Both the position numbers and the translations under genes were made by a program. 64,000 nt of DNA from Desulfobulbaceae bacterium (lineage in GTDB: Bacteria; Desulfobacterota; Desulfobulbia; Desulfobulbales; Desulfobulbaceae), in contig JAAYIE010000042.1 of NCBI GenBank assembly GCA_012744275.1, positions 1-64,000 on the forward strand, in the 5' to 3' direction. Below are positions 50,809-59,507 of the stretch, one piece after another (position 1 is the first letter of the stretch; each line of letters starts with the position of its first letter). The notes under the pieces are model-generated. The model saw nothing but the letters and a program-made list of their open reading frames with translations, ran no database searches and had not been told where the DNA came from.

Positions 50809-52151
50809 ATGCTGCCGGCCTCCTGCTCTAGCACCTCACCCACCAAATCGTACACATGCGCCTCAGTGACGCGCAAGGACACGATATCCCCCGCATTGGC
50901 TTGGCCTGCACTGATATACACGCATCCATCGATATCCGGGGCCTGGAAACGTGTTCTCCCCTCTAGGAGCAAATCGCTTTCCCGACTATAGCCTTCCACT
51001 AAAACCGGCTGGACTGAGCCGATATATTTACGCATGATCTTCGTGCTTACCTCTGCCTGCGCTGCCATCACCTGCTCAACCCGCTCCTCTTTCTCCGTCT
51101 CACTGATCTTTTCTGCCAGTTTGGCAGCGGCACATTCCGCTTCGTCCTGATAGGCAAACACGCCAACATGATCAAGTTGCCAGGCCTGTAGTGCTTCAAC
51201 AAGCTCTTGCACATTGCCTGCAGTCTCGCCGGGGAAACCAACCATAAAGGTGCTGCGCAGAGCACAATGGGGCAGAGCCCCACGGATACGCCCAAGCAAC
51301 TCGTCAAGTTGACGGCGTTGATAACGGCGACCCATGGCGCGCAGCACCGGGTCACTGACGTGCTGCATGGGGATATCCATGTATGGAAGAATGCGTGGCT
51401 GTTCTTGCATGAGTTGCATCAAGGTGTTGCTGATTCCGGTTGGGTACAGATACAAGAGTCGGAGCCAAGGGATTGAGGTGTGCGCAAGCAAGGCTTTCAG
51501 TAGTGTCACCAGCCCATCCTGCATGCCCGCATCCTGTCCGTAGGCGCATAAATCCTGGGCGATCAAAGAAAGCTCCTGCACGCCACTTGCTTCCAGACGC
51601 TGCGCCTCTTGCACGAGATCCGCAACGCGGCGGCTGCGCAAACGCCCCCGAATAGAAGGAATCATACAGTAGTTGCAACAGTTGTTGCACCCTTCTGTAA
51701 TTTTTAGATACGAGCGGAAAAAAGGAGTAGCCAGGCGGCGGGGTACGCTACTGTCCATCAAATAAGTGGCACTGCCAGCTTTGACCGCAATCAAGGTTTC
51801 CTTTCCGTTAAGGATGGAGGCAATATTGGGAAAATCATCCAACCCGATAAAGAGATCTACCTCGGGCAGGGTGGTGACCAAGTCCTTGCCATAGCGCTGC
51901 ACCAGACAGCCGGTGACCACCAACTGTTTACCAGGATCTTCTTCTTTGTACGCAGCTAATTCCAGGATGACATCAACAGCCTCCTCTGCAGCACTCTGGA
52001 TAAAGCCGCAGGTATTAACTAGAAGCACATGTGCCTCTTGGGGATTTTCCACAACCTGATAGCCGTCTGCTTCAAGGGCAGCCAGCATCACCTCGGTATC
52101 CACCAGATTTTTCGGACAGCCCAAGCTCACCAGGTAAAGGCTTTTGTTCAT
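50805..52151 (-). CDS. rimO: Ribosomal protein S12 (Asp89) methylthiotransferase RimO
   Basis: 448 residues. The N-terminal UPF0004 domain starts YLVSLGCPKNLVDTEVML and has VNTCGFI and VVTGCLVQRYG, whose cysteines bind the auxiliary 4Fe-4S cluster. The radical-SAM motif is EGCNNCCNYCMIPSIRGRLRSR (C-x3-C-x2-C). A C-terminal TRAM domain (about 385-445) follows. The PSIRG sequence distinguishes RimO from MiaB. It adds a methylthio group to Asp89 of ribosomal protein S12. The start at 52151 overlaps the stop of the upstream phosphorylase gene by 4 bp (ATGA). Confidence 0.95.
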   Translation of the reverse strand: MNKSLYLVSLGCPKNLVDTEVMLAALEADGYQVVENPQEAHVLLVNTCGFIQSAAEEAVDVILELAAYKEEDPGKQLVVTGCLVQRYGKDLVTTLPEVDLFIGLDDFPNIASILNGKETLIAVKAGSATYLMDSSVPRRLATPFFRSYLKITEGCNNCCNYCMIPSIRGRLRSRRVADLVQEAQRLEASGVQELSLIAQDLCAYGQDAGMQDGLVTLLKALLAHTSIPWLRLLYLYPTGISNTLMQLMQEQPRILPYMDIPMQHVSDPVLRAMGRRYQRRQLDELLGRIRGALPHCALRSTFMVGFPGETAGNVQELVEALQAWQLDHVGVFAYQDEAECAAAKLAEKISETEKEERVEQVMAAQAEVSTKIMRKYIGSVQPVLVEGYSRESDLLLEGRTRFQAPDIDGCVYISAGQANAGDIVSLRVTEAHVYDLVGEVLEQEAGSI

Positions 52152-52858
52152 GGCTGCTGTTCTCCAAAAAAAGTGCACAGACGCTGCAAGCGCTCCTGTG
52201 AACGACGACGAAACTCCTGCGAAGTAAAGGCCGGACGCCAGGTATTATGGAAGAGTTCATCCGACACCGTAAAAAGAGCAGCGAGTTCTACCTGGCGAAA
52301 GGCTGCCACCGCCCGCAGCGCAGCATATTCCATATCAACGGCCCAGACTCCAGTTTCGGCATAGCCACTTATTTTCTCGCGGGTTTCTCGAAAGGGCGCA
52401 TCCGTGCTCCACAAAGGACCTTTTTGGGCTTCATGCCCCTGCCGGACAAGCCAAGACTGCAGCGTCTTTTCGAGAAAACAGCCCCTGTTTTCTTCCTGAT
52501 AGGGATAGTGCTTGCTTGTGCCCTCCTCACTGACCGCAGAAGTCGGCATAAAGAAAGCGCCAGTTTGTAGTAGCGGCTGCAGGGAGCCGCACCAGCTATA
52601 CAAAATGATATACTTGGTGCCTAGGGCAATAAGAGATTCCAGACACAATGCCGCCATAGGCGCGCCCACTGCCGGTCCGGCCACAAAAAAATCCGGGCCA
52701 GTAAAGAGCTGCGAATTAAACAAGAAGCGCCTTTTCAAGCCATAGTAGCGGGCCAAGTCAGGAAAACAGTGTACATCAGAGGGATTTACCGCCAGCATCC
52801 CGCGCGGTGCAATGGGATTGTGCTTTTGGGCCGATATCGCTTGAACAAGTGAGTCCAT
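52148..52858 (-). CDS. Nucleoside phosphorylase-family protein
   Basis: 236 residues of the PNP/UDP phosphorylase superfamily. GPAVGAPMAALCLESLIALGTKYII is the core glycine-rich/helix segment. YSWCGSLQP precedes the base site. STDAPFRET and VDMEYAALRAVA hold the ribose-binding Glu in the M-E motif. It would split a purine or pyrimidine nucleoside, or methylthioadenosine-like compound, with phosphate or water; the substrate is not clear. It starts just after the atpE terminator and overlaps rimO, so the two form a small unit of their own. Confidence 0.82.
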   Translation of the reverse strand: MDSLVQAISAQKHNPIAPRGMLAVNPSDVHCFPDLARYYGLKRRFLFNSQLFTGPDFFVAGPAVGAPMAALCLESLIALGTKYIILYSWCGSLQPLLQTGAFFMPTSAVSEEGTSKHYPYQEENRGCFLEKTLQSWLVRQGHEAQKGPLWSTDAPFRETREKISGYAETGVWAVDMEYAALRAVAAFRQVELAALFTVSDELFHNTWRPAFTSQEFRRRSQERLQRLCTFFGEQQP

Positions 52859-52864
52859 GTTGGC

Positions 52865-52901
52865 ATGAAAAAAGGGTCGTGGCCAACAGCCACAACCCTT
52901 T
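52865..52901 (-). terminator. Intrinsic terminator after atpE
   Basis: AAAGGGT-C-GTGGC (52871-52883) pairs with GCCAC-A-ACCCTTT (52889-52901), 12 bp with one mismatch and a 5-nt loop. On the minus strand it is followed by a T-run (complement of the A-run at 52868-52873). It lies 25 bp beyond the atpE stop and just before the nucleoside phosphorylase start. Confidence 0.85.
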
Positions 52902-52926
52902 GGTATACATCTGTTACCCTGTCTGA

Positions 52927-53187
52927 TTACAGACCAAGGGCCGCCTTAAAGGGATTTGCATAGAGCAGGATAAAGGCGATAACCAAACCGTAAATGGCGA
53001 TGGACTCGCAGAGTGCCATACCAATGATCATGGTAGTGGTGATGGTACCCTTGGCTTCCGGGTTACGTGCAACGCCTTCACAGGCACCGCGCAAACCATT
53101 ACCCATACCGATACCAGCACCAAAGCCTGCCAGACCGATGCTCAGGGCAGCGCCAATACAGATAAGGGCAAGACTCAATGTGTTCAT
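52927..53187 (-). CDS. atpE: F0F1 ATP synthase subunit c
   Basis: An 86-residue hairpin of two membrane helices. Helix 1 is ALICIGAALSIGLAGFGAGIG, the loop is VARNPEAKG, and helix 2 is IIGMALCESIAIYGLVIAF with the ion-carrying Glu in CES. By position, the Gln of the Na+ motif (Gln32 in Ilyobacter tartaricus) is Met here and the Thr after ES is Ile, so proton coupling is more probable (inference). It is the last gene of the F0 set. The other ATP synthase genes (F1 and b subunits) are not in this window. Confidence 0.96.
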   Translation of the reverse strand: MNTLSLALICIGAALSIGLAGFGAGIGMGNGLRGACEGVARNPEAKGTITTTMIIGMALCESIAIYGLVIAFILLYANPFKAALGL

Positions 53188-53268
53188 TCCTTCGTTCCTC
53201 CGTTAGATGGTTGTATAAGATGGCCTTCTTCTCCGCTGAACGGACGTTCAACCTGATAATCTGAGATA

Positions 53269-53991
53269 TTAGTGGGCATGCTCCATGGCGCCAGCACAGT
53301 ACAAGACAGACAGCAGAACAAAGACCACTGCCTGGATAACCGACACCAGCACACCGAGCATGAGTATAGGCAGGGGTGCAAAATAGGCTCCAGCCAGCAT
53401 AAAGAGTACAGTGAGCAGGACTTCTTTGGCGAAGATGTTGCCGAAAAGACGCATGGAGAGTGAAATCAGGCGGGCAAAGTTACTGATCATCTCCAGCAGA
53501 AACATAAAGGGCGCCAGCCACTTGCTTGGCCCCATGAAATGCTTGTAATAATTCAGGCCGTGAAACTTGAAACCCAGGAAATGATGGGTAAGCCACACGA
53601 TAAGGGTCATGCCCAAGGTAATGTTGAGGTTGGCAGTCGGCGAGGTAAAGCCCGGAATGAGGCCGATCATGTTGGAGACGAGAATATAAAGAAAAAAGGT
53701 GGCCATCATGGGAAAGAGCATCTTTGCGCCCTTTTCGCCCAAGTTTTCCACGCACATATCCATGAGGCCGCCGACCACCACTTCCCAGAAATTCTGACCG
53801 CTGCCAGGCACCAGCTCCATCTTGCCTAAGGTCATGCGAGGTACCACAATAAGAAAGGCCATGACAAACCAAGTGTACGTCATGTACGGGGTGCAGAGCT
53901 GCTCTATAAAGGTATGGCCAACGATCGTGTGGGGAACCGGCAAGCCCAGTCCTTGTAAAATCAAAGAAATAAACAGAATTGGATGTTCCAT
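53269..53991 (-). CDS. atpB: F0F1 ATP synthase subunit a
   Basis: 240 residues with five to six membrane helices. The helix holding the essential arginine reads NFARLISLSMRLFGNIFAKEVLL. PTANLNITLGMTLIVWLTHHFLG is the conserved middle part. It forms the proton half-channels next to the c-ring. It lies 81 bp before atpE and 13 bp after the AtpI-like gene. Confidence 0.96.
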   Translation of the reverse strand: MEHPILFISLILQGLGLPVPHTIVGHTFIEQLCTPYMTYTWFVMAFLIVVPRMTLGKMELVPGSGQNFWEVVVGGLMDMCVENLGEKGAKMLFPMMATFFLYILVSNMIGLIPGFTSPTANLNITLGMTLIVWLTHHFLGFKFHGLNYYKHFMGPSKWLAPFMFLLEMISNFARLISLSMRLFGNIFAKEVLLTVLFMLAGAYFAPLPILMLGVLVSVIQAVVFVLLSVLYCAGAMEHAH

Positions 53992-54004
53992 GATCTCTCC
54001 TTTG

Positions 54005-54418
54005 TCAGGGAAGGCCGGTCAGCCTTTTTTTTCTTACTGCTACGCTAACTAGTACCACACTCAGCATGATTGTAGCCAGCCCTAAAACGAGCCCGACTGG
54101 TTGCACAGTCATTTGGCCAGCAACAGCAAAAAGCAGGAGTGCGAGCACAGCGAAGCGGCCCAGTGATTTTATCATAAAGCGGGCCTTTTCCATGCCACTG
54201 ATCGCGCCCGCTGCCCCGCTGTCTGCAGCCAAACGGTCCATCAGTTGTCTTATATCCCGCTGCAGCAGATAAAAACTGCCACAAGCCAACGCCGCGCCCA
54301 ACAGCACAGAAATGACAAATTGACCGCCTACAAAAAACCAGCCCAGTCCAGCCATGCCCAGTGCCAAGAGAACCGCCACGGTCAAAATTCGGCGGACCAG
54401 TTGTTCGCTCTCACTCAT
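54005..54418 (-). CDS. atpI: ATP synthase I-like protein (AtpI family)
   Basis: 137 residues from the ATG at 54418 (MSESEQLVRRILTVAVLL). It has four hydrophobic helices (about 8-30, 33-52, 84-104, 106-127) and a charged loop between the second and third. Size and position between atpZ and atpB fit AtpI, which helps assemble the c-ring or import Mg2+. Sequence in this family is poorly conserved, so context carries much of the call. It overlaps atpZ by 8 bp. An upstream frame to 54517 exists but lies within atpZ. Confidence 0.78.
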   Translation of the reverse strand: MSESEQLVRRILTVAVLLALGMAGLGWFFVGGQFVISVLLGAALACGSFYLLQRDIRQLMDRLAADSGAAGAISGMEKARFMIKSLGRFAVLALLLFAVAGQMTVQPVGLVLGLATIMLSVVLVSVAVRKKRLTGLP

Positions 54419-54638
54419 CCCGCACCATTTTGGTGAGAGCCCAGAGGCTTCTAAAGCCGGCGATAATGCCCAAAGCAAAAAAAATAAAAGTAAACCATGG
54501 CGCTGTTTTTCCGGCAAACAACTTGTTATCCAGCGCCCAGCCTATGCCAAAACCGATGAGCACCGAGAACACAAAGGTCATACCTGCATTGCTGAATACT
54601 GCCAGCTGCCTTATGATTTCCCTGCGTTGCTCAGCCAC
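54411..54638 (-). CDS. atpZ: AtpZ/AtpQ-like F0F1 ATPase-associated protein
   Basis: 75 residues from a GTG start at 54638 with AGGG 6 nt upstream. Two membrane helices (about 17-37 and 47-67) carry GIGWALDNKLF and PWFTFIFFALGIIAGF, typical of the ATPase gene 1/AtpZ family that precedes atpI-atpB in many anaerobes. With AtpI it may form a Ca2+/Mg2+ channel or assembly factor. The frame extends upstream with an ATG at 54686, but that part does not look like the family. Confidence 0.8.
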   Translation of the reverse strand: MAEQRREIIRQLAVFSNAGMTFVFSVLIGFGIGWALDNKLFAGKTAPWFTFIFFALGIIAGFRSLWALTKMVRDE

Positions 54639-54717
54639 AAAGCACCCTAATGATTCATCCGCATTTAATCTTGATAGAGTTAGCATGCGTACAGATCAAA
54701 CGCAATATTTTTCTGAA

Positions 54718-56007
54718 TTAATTCATCAATTGATTAAATGACACTTCAGTGGCTTCCAGAATCGCGTCGAGGTGCGTGCGCTCATGCGCCGCAGATAGAA
54801 AAAAGGCTTCAAATTGCGATGGCGCGAGCCACACCCCCTGCGCCAGCATGTTGCGGTAATGGCCAGCATAACGCTGGGTATCAGCACTCATCGCAGAGTC
54901 GTAGTCCCGCACCTTTTGGTCAGTGAAAAAGCAGGTCATCATGGTGCCAACACGGTTCAGACAGGTTGGCACACCCGCCTTTTGTGCCAGATTCAGCAAT
55001 TCTTTGGCAAACCACTCGCTTTTCTCTTCCAGATTTGTATAAAAACCGGGCCGATTCAAGATTTTCAGCATGGCGATACCAGCTGCCATCGCTAAAGGGT
55101 TACCGGAAAGGGTGCCGGCCTGATATACGGGTCCTTCGGGTGCGACCTTGCCCATCAGTTCATTGCTGCCACCGTAGGCCCCTACGGGCAGCCCGCCACC
55201 GATAATTTTTCCCAGGCAGGTGAGGTCCGGTCGAATACCAAAACGCTCCTGCGCCCCACCCAGTGCCAGCCTGAAACCGGTAATCACCTCGTCAAAGATT
55301 AACACAATACCGTGGGCGCTAGTCTCGGCGCGCAATGTTTCCAAAAAATCGGGATCGGGCGGCACCACGCCCATGTTGCCCGCGACCGGCTCCACGATCA
55401 CACAGGCAATGGCGTTGCCGCGCTCCCGGATGGTCTCTTTGAAACGCTCAATATCGTTATATGGAATAGAAATGGTGTTCTTAACGATATCCTCAGGCAC
55501 ACCTGGACTGCCGGGAATGCCCAGGGTAATCAGACCAGAACCAGCCTTGACCAGAAAGGAATCGGCATGGCCATGGTAGCAGCCGTCGAACTTGACCACC
55601 ACATCCCGACCAGTATGGGCGCGGGCGAGACGAATGGCGCTCATGGTGGCCTCGGTACCGGAGTTGACGAAGCGTACTTTTTCAAGCGAGGGTACGGCAG
55701 TGCAAACCAGTTGCGCCAGTTCCACCTCAAGTGGCGATGGCGCGCCAAAGCTGGTGCCCAGCGCTGCAGTTGTGTTTATGGCTTCCACTACCTCGGGGTG
55801 GGCATGGCCAAGGATCATCGGCCCCCAGGAGCTGACCAGATCAATAAAGGTGTTGCCGTCCACATCGGTAATCAAGCAACCCTGCGCCTTCTCCACAAAA
55901 AGGGGATCTCGGCCCACTGCCCGACAGGCCCGCACCGGCGAGTTGACCCCACCTGGAATCAGTTGACGTGCCTGGGCAAAGAGTTGGGTTGAGCGGACGG
56001 TATTCAT
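54718..56007 (-). CDS. hemL: Glutamate-1-semialdehyde 2,1-aminomutase
   Basis: 429 residues from the ATG at 56007, which has GGAGG 5 nt upstream. It is a class III aminotransferase fold. PGGVNSPVRA is the family N-terminus. NSGTEATMSAIRLARA binds phosphate, IFDEVITGFR holds the cofactor Asp, and CLGKIIGGGLPVGAYGG carries the PLP lysine. It converts glutamate-1-semialdehyde to 5-aminolevulinate, the C5 route to heme. It is the first gene before atpZ-atpI-atpB-atpE, with an 80-bp gap. Confidence 0.96.
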   Translation of the reverse strand: MNTVRSTQLFAQARQLIPGGVNSPVRACRAVGRDPLFVEKAQGCLITDVDGNTFIDLVSSWGPMILGHAHPEVVEAINTTAALGTSFGAPSPLEVELAQLVCTAVPSLEKVRFVNSGTEATMSAIRLARAHTGRDVVVKFDGCYHGHADSFLVKAGSGLITLGIPGSPGVPEDIVKNTISIPYNDIERFKETIRERGNAIACVIVEPVAGNMGVVPPDPDFLETLRAETSAHGIVLIFDEVITGFRLALGGAQERFGIRPDLTCLGKIIGGGLPVGAYGGSNELMGKVAPEGPVYQAGTLSGNPLAMAAGIAMLKILNRPGFYTNLEEKSEWFAKELLNLAQKAGVPTCLNRVGTMMTCFFTDQKVRDYDSAMSADTQRYAGHYRNMLAQGVWLAPSQFEAFFLSAAHERTHLDAILEATEVSFNQLMN

Positions 56008-56241
56008 AGCATCCTCCAAAAAGAACAGATCCAAATAGAACAGTTTCGGCATCTATACCTGCTACCCTTGCAGGTGTCAAATTTTCTCGGCCCGGAGAAG
56101 AGCAATTGCCCTGATCAGACAATACAGGTAGAATACGGGTTTGCGTGCATTACGCCAGGAACAGACACGATGTATACGGATTCCCCGATACGATTGCTGT
56201 TCCCGACTTGCTTTACCTTTAATTAACAGGAATAGATTCCC

Positions 56242-57927
56242 ATGGCTACTGATCCGAACAAGGTCATCTACTCGATGATCAAAGTCAGCAAGAAATATAA
56301 CCAGAAATATGTGCTGAAGGACATCTCCCTCTCCTACTTCTACGGTGCAAAAATTGGAGTACTCGGCCTGAACGGCTCGGGTAAAAGTACTCTTTTACGT
56401 ATCCTTGCGGGGATTGATCAAGAGCATGAGGGCAGGACCATTTTATCAGAGGGCTTTACCATTGACTACCTGCCCCAGGAGCCGGAGCTCGATGGTGAAA
56501 AAACCGTGCGCCAGGTGGTGGAAGAAGGAGCGCAGGAGACTGTCGATCTGCTGGCAGAATTCAATGCCATCAACGAACAGTTTGCTGAACCCATGGACGA
56601 CAAGGCCATGGATGCCCTGTTGGAGCGACAAGCCAAGGTGCAGGACAAACTCGATACACTGGACGCCTGGAATTTGGATTCCCGCTTGGAGATGGCCATG
56701 GACGCCCTGCGCTGCCCTCCTGCGGACAGTACCTGCGACCACTTATCCGGAGGTGAGAAGCGCCGGGTGGCCCTGTGCCGGATTCTCCTGAAAAATCCTG
56801 ACATCCTGCTTCTGGACGAACCAACCAACCACCTTGATGCCGAATCAGTCTCCTGGCTGGAGCATCACCTGCAGCAATATGCAGGCACAGTCATTGCCGT
56901 CACCCATGACCGGTATTTTCTCGACAATGTGGCCGGCTGGATTCTGGAGCTGGATCGCGGCCACGGCATACCCTGGAAGGGTAACTACTCCTCCTGGCTG
57001 GAGCAGAAACAAAAACGGCTGGCCCAGGAAGAAAAAAAGGAAAGCGAGCGGCAGCGAACCCTGCAGCGCGAGCTGGAATGGATCCGTATGAGCCCCAAGG
57101 GCAGGCGAACAAAATCCAAGGCCCGTATCAGCGCCTATGAAAGTCTGCTGGGTCAGCAGGGAGAAAAGGCGGCAAGTGATCTGGAAATTTACATTCCACC
57201 CGGCCCCCGCCTCGGCAAGCTGGTCATCGAGGCGGAGCAGCTCAGCAAGGCCTATGACGGCCGGATCTTGATGGACAAAATCAGCTTCTCCCTGCCACCG
57301 GGTGGTATTGTAGGTATCATTGGCCCCAACGGTGCAGGGAAAAGCACCCTGTTTCGTATGATTACCGGGCAGGAGCAGGCCGATAGCGGCACTATCCGCA
57401 TCGGTGAAACCGTGAAACTTGCCTACGTGGATCAATCACGGGATGTACTCAACCCAGATGACAGCATTTGGCAGGCTATCTCGGAAGGACAAGAGAGCAT
57501 CTGGCTTGGCACCCGCGAGGTCAATTCGCGGGCCTACGTGGGCCGCTTTAACTTCACTGGCAGTGATCAGCAGCAGAAGGTAGGCACCCTTTCCGGCGGG
57601 CAACGCAACCGGGTACACCTGGCTCGCATACTCAAGGAGGGGGCCAATGTACTGCTTTTAGACGAACCCACCAATGACTTAGACGTCAATACCATGCGGG
57701 CGCTGGAAGAAGCCCTAGAAAACTTTGCGGGCTGTGCCGTGGTGATCAGCCATGACCGCTGGTTCCTCGACCGGATTGCCACCCATATCATGGCCTTTGA
57801 GGGCAACTCCGAGGTGGTGTGGTTTGAGGGCAACTACTCCGACTATGAAGAGGACTACAAACGTCGCAAGGGGGCGGATGCGGATCAACCGCACCGCATC
57901 CGCTACCGGCAATTGACCAGGGATTAA
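56242..57927 (+). CDS. ettA: Energy-dependent translational throttle EttA (ABC-F)
   Basis: 561 residues with two ABC domains and no membrane part. The first Walker A is GLNGSGKST, with signature LSGGEKRRVALCR and Walker B ILLLDEPTNHLD. A linker arm (about 245-300, rich in Lys/Glu, KRLAQEEKKESERQRTL) follows. The second Walker A is GPNGAGKST, with signature LSGGQRNRVHLAR and LLLDEPTNDLD. The MATDPNKVIYSMIKVSK start and the length match EttA. It gates early elongation on the ribosome in response to ATP/ADP. It is divergent from hemL and closed by a bidirectional terminator. Confidence 0.95.
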   Translation: MATDPNKVIYSMIKVSKKYNQKYVLKDISLSYFYGAKIGVLGLNGSGKSTLLRILAGIDQEHEGRTILSEGFTIDYLPQEPELDGEKTVRQVVEEGAQETVDLLAEFNAINEQFAEPMDDKAMDALLERQAKVQDKLDTLDAWNLDSRLEMAMDALRCPPADSTCDHLSGGEKRRVALCRILLKNPDILLLDEPTNHLDAESVSWLEHHLQQYAGTVIAVTHDRYFLDNVAGWILELDRGHGIPWKGNYSSWLEQKQKRLAQEEKKESERQRTLQRELEWIRMSPKGRRTKSKARISAYESLLGQQGEKAASDLEIYIPPGPRLGKLVIEAEQLSKAYDGRILMDKISFSLPPGGIVGIIGPNGAGKSTLFRMITGQEQADSGTIRIGETVKLAYVDQSRDVLNPDDSIWQAISEGQESIWLGTREVNSRAYVGRFNFTGSDQQQKVGTLSGGQRNRVHLARILKEGANVLLLDEPTNDLDVNTMRALEEALENFAGCAVVISHDRWFLDRIATHIMAFEGNSEVVWFEGNYSDYEEDYKRRKGADADQPHRIRYRQLTRD

Positions 57928-58118
57928 TCAGGCAGACGCATTCCCATTCCATACCATACTAGTGTAAGATGCTCCTTTATGTTGGCCTCACAAAATACTT
58001 ACAGGGCGTGGAGGTGCTATTAAGCTAGCCACGCGATATGCGCCTGACGCCTGTGTCGCGCTCTCCTTTCCGCCTTTGCATCTTTTAATCTGGAACTGGA
58101 ATCGTACCTGCCCAGACA

Positions 58119-58165
58119 CAAAAAACCCGGCCACCACGAATACTGGGGCCGGGTTTCGTTTATTT
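58119..58165. terminator. Bidirectional terminator between ettA and rubrerythrin
   Basis: AAACCCGGCC (58123-58132) pairs with GGCCGGGTTT (58147-58156) around a 14-nt loop. Plus-strand tail TTTCGTTTATTTT follows it; on the minus strand the A-run at 58119-58125 gives T's. It sits between the ends of convergent genes. Confidence 0.88.
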
Positions 58166-58184
58166 TAAATTCATGTTCTGAAGA

Positions 58185-58685
58185 TCAGGCAACAAGCTCA
58201 AAAACAGCCTTCTTAGCGCCGCACACCGGACACTTGTCCGGAGCCTGCCCCAGCTCAATATACCCACAGACCGGACAAAGATAGAAGTCGCTCACATCAA
58301 GATCAACGCCTTTCTTCACAGCCTCAAGTGCTTGCTGGTAAATTTTAGCATGTACCTCTTCTGCATCAACTGCAAACTTGAACATGGTCTTTGCCTTGTG
58401 GCCATCAGCAGTGGCCAAATCCAGCATGGGCGGATACATTTCCGTAAACTCATAGGTCTCGCCGTCAATAGCAGCCTGCAGATTGTCGGCAGTGGAAGCG
58501 ATCATATCCAGTGCCTTGAGATGCCCCTCGGCATGAATACGCTCAGCCTCGGCGGTGGTACGGAACAGTTTGGCGATATTCTTGAAGCCATCCTTCTCCG
58601 CCTTCTTGGCAAAGGCGCGGTATTTCTGGTTGGCTTGGCTCTCTCCAGCAAAAGCTTCCTTCAGGTTGTCTACTGTCGTGGTCAT
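58185..58685 (-). CDS. Rubrerythrin
   Basis: 166 residues. The N-terminal ferritin-like four-helix domain (1-130) has the di-iron ligands in LKEAFAGESQANQKYRAFA, AEAERIHAEGHL and AVDAEEVHAKIYQ (E-x6-Y and E-x2-H patterns). The C-terminal rubredoxin-like domain has YLCPVCGYIELG and PDKCPVCGAKK, four cysteines for one Fe. It reduces hydrogen peroxide in anaerobes. GGAG precedes the ATG. It lies downstream of the rubredoxin-DUF2231 gene on the same strand but has its own promoter candidate. Confidence 0.95.
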   Translation of the reverse strand: MTTTVDNLKEAFAGESQANQKYRAFAKKAEKDGFKNIAKLFRTTAEAERIHAEGHLKALDMIASTADNLQAAIDGETYEFTEMYPPMLDLATADGHKAKTMFKFAVDAEEVHAKIYQQALEAVKKGVDLDVSDFYLCPVCGYIELGQAPDKCPVCGAKKAVFELVA

Positions 58686-58765
58686 TCTATACTCCTTTAA
58701 AAGATTACTGTTTGCTCACCGCACAATGGCGGCAAGTATGTTGTTGCCTTTACAAAACGTTTAAT

Positions 58766-58793
58766 ACTATAGGTCGGTTTTTCGGACTGGCAA
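58766..58793 (-). promoter_or_regulatory. Candidate sigma70 promoter for rubrerythrin
   Basis: On the minus strand TTGCCA (58788-58793), 16 nt, then TATAGT (58766-58771). This would give a leader of about 75 nt before the ATG at 58685. No PerR-like or other operator was recognised. Confidence 0.55.
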
Positions 58794-58862
58794 GCTTTAT
58801 GCGAAAAAAACTACATAATAATAATTACCAGATGCTCACAGGTGTAAGGCTCACCCTGCAAC

Positions 58863-59507
58863 TTAATGTTTCCTTCCAGAAAACACCAGCTTACCGCCCA
58901 AGTGGCCGGCAATACCAACCGCAGCAAGAACGATCAAAGAAAAAAATAAAAACACACCCCGGCCGGAGGCATTTGACTGCCACAAGGAGGGCTGGCCAAA
59001 ACCCCACAGGACAAGCGTGGCCAGCAGTACAGTGGCAACGAGTGAGGCGGCAATCTTGATCTTAAACACGCTGGTTAACGCACCCCGGTAGCGGGTCTTC
59101 CACATGGTATAGCCGGTAAAAAGTACAATCGGCATAGAGAGTAGGACAAAGGTGTAGCTGTAAAGTGCGGCCTTCCCCAGGGTTGGAGAGCCGAACAGCA
59201 CTAGCATCACAATAAAGAATACCGCCATGGGAATGATACCGTTGGGCATGTGCACGGTAATCGGGTGCAGGTGGTGCTTGTCAATCAGGGCCTGAATACC
59301 TTGCAGTGGTACGGGCGCAGGCTTGGCCCCCTGAGCGGCAGCAACTGAGGAGAGCGGTTCTACTTCCGCCTGTGGTGCTGCTGCGGCAGCTGCTTCCTCT
59401 TTCACTTCCACAAACTGGCTTGCATCCGCTCCGCAGAGAGGGCACTCATCAGGCGGCTGGTCGCCTTCATGGATATAGCCGCAGATAGTACATTCCCATT
59501 TTTTCAT
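58863..59507 (-). CDS. Rubredoxin-like domain fused to a DUF2231-like membrane domain
   Basis: 214 residues. The N-terminal rubredoxin-like knuckle pair (WECTICGYIHEGDQPP, then CPLCG) gives Cys6, Cys9, Cys22 and Cys25, as in the rubrerythrin C-terminal domain. An Ala/Glu/Pro-rich linker (35-68) leads to a membrane domain with four helices (about 91-107, 113-133, 148-170, 184-205). The first helix is preceded by HHLHPITVHMPNG, the histidine motif of DUF2231 proteins. AGGAG precedes the ATG. Position before rubrerythrin suggests membrane-linked electron supply to peroxide or oxygen reduction; this is inference. Confidence 0.82.
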   Translation of the reverse strand: MKKWECTICGYIHEGDQPPDECPLCGADASQFVEVKEEAAAAAAPQAEVEPLSSVAAAQGAKPAPVPLQGIQALIDKHHLHPITVHMPNGIIPMAVFFIVMLVLFGSPTLGKAALYSYTFVLLSMPIVLFTGYTMWKTRYRGALTSVFKIKIAASLVATVLLATLVLWGFGQPSLWQSNASGRGVFLFFSLIVLAAVGIAGHLGGKLVFSGRKH

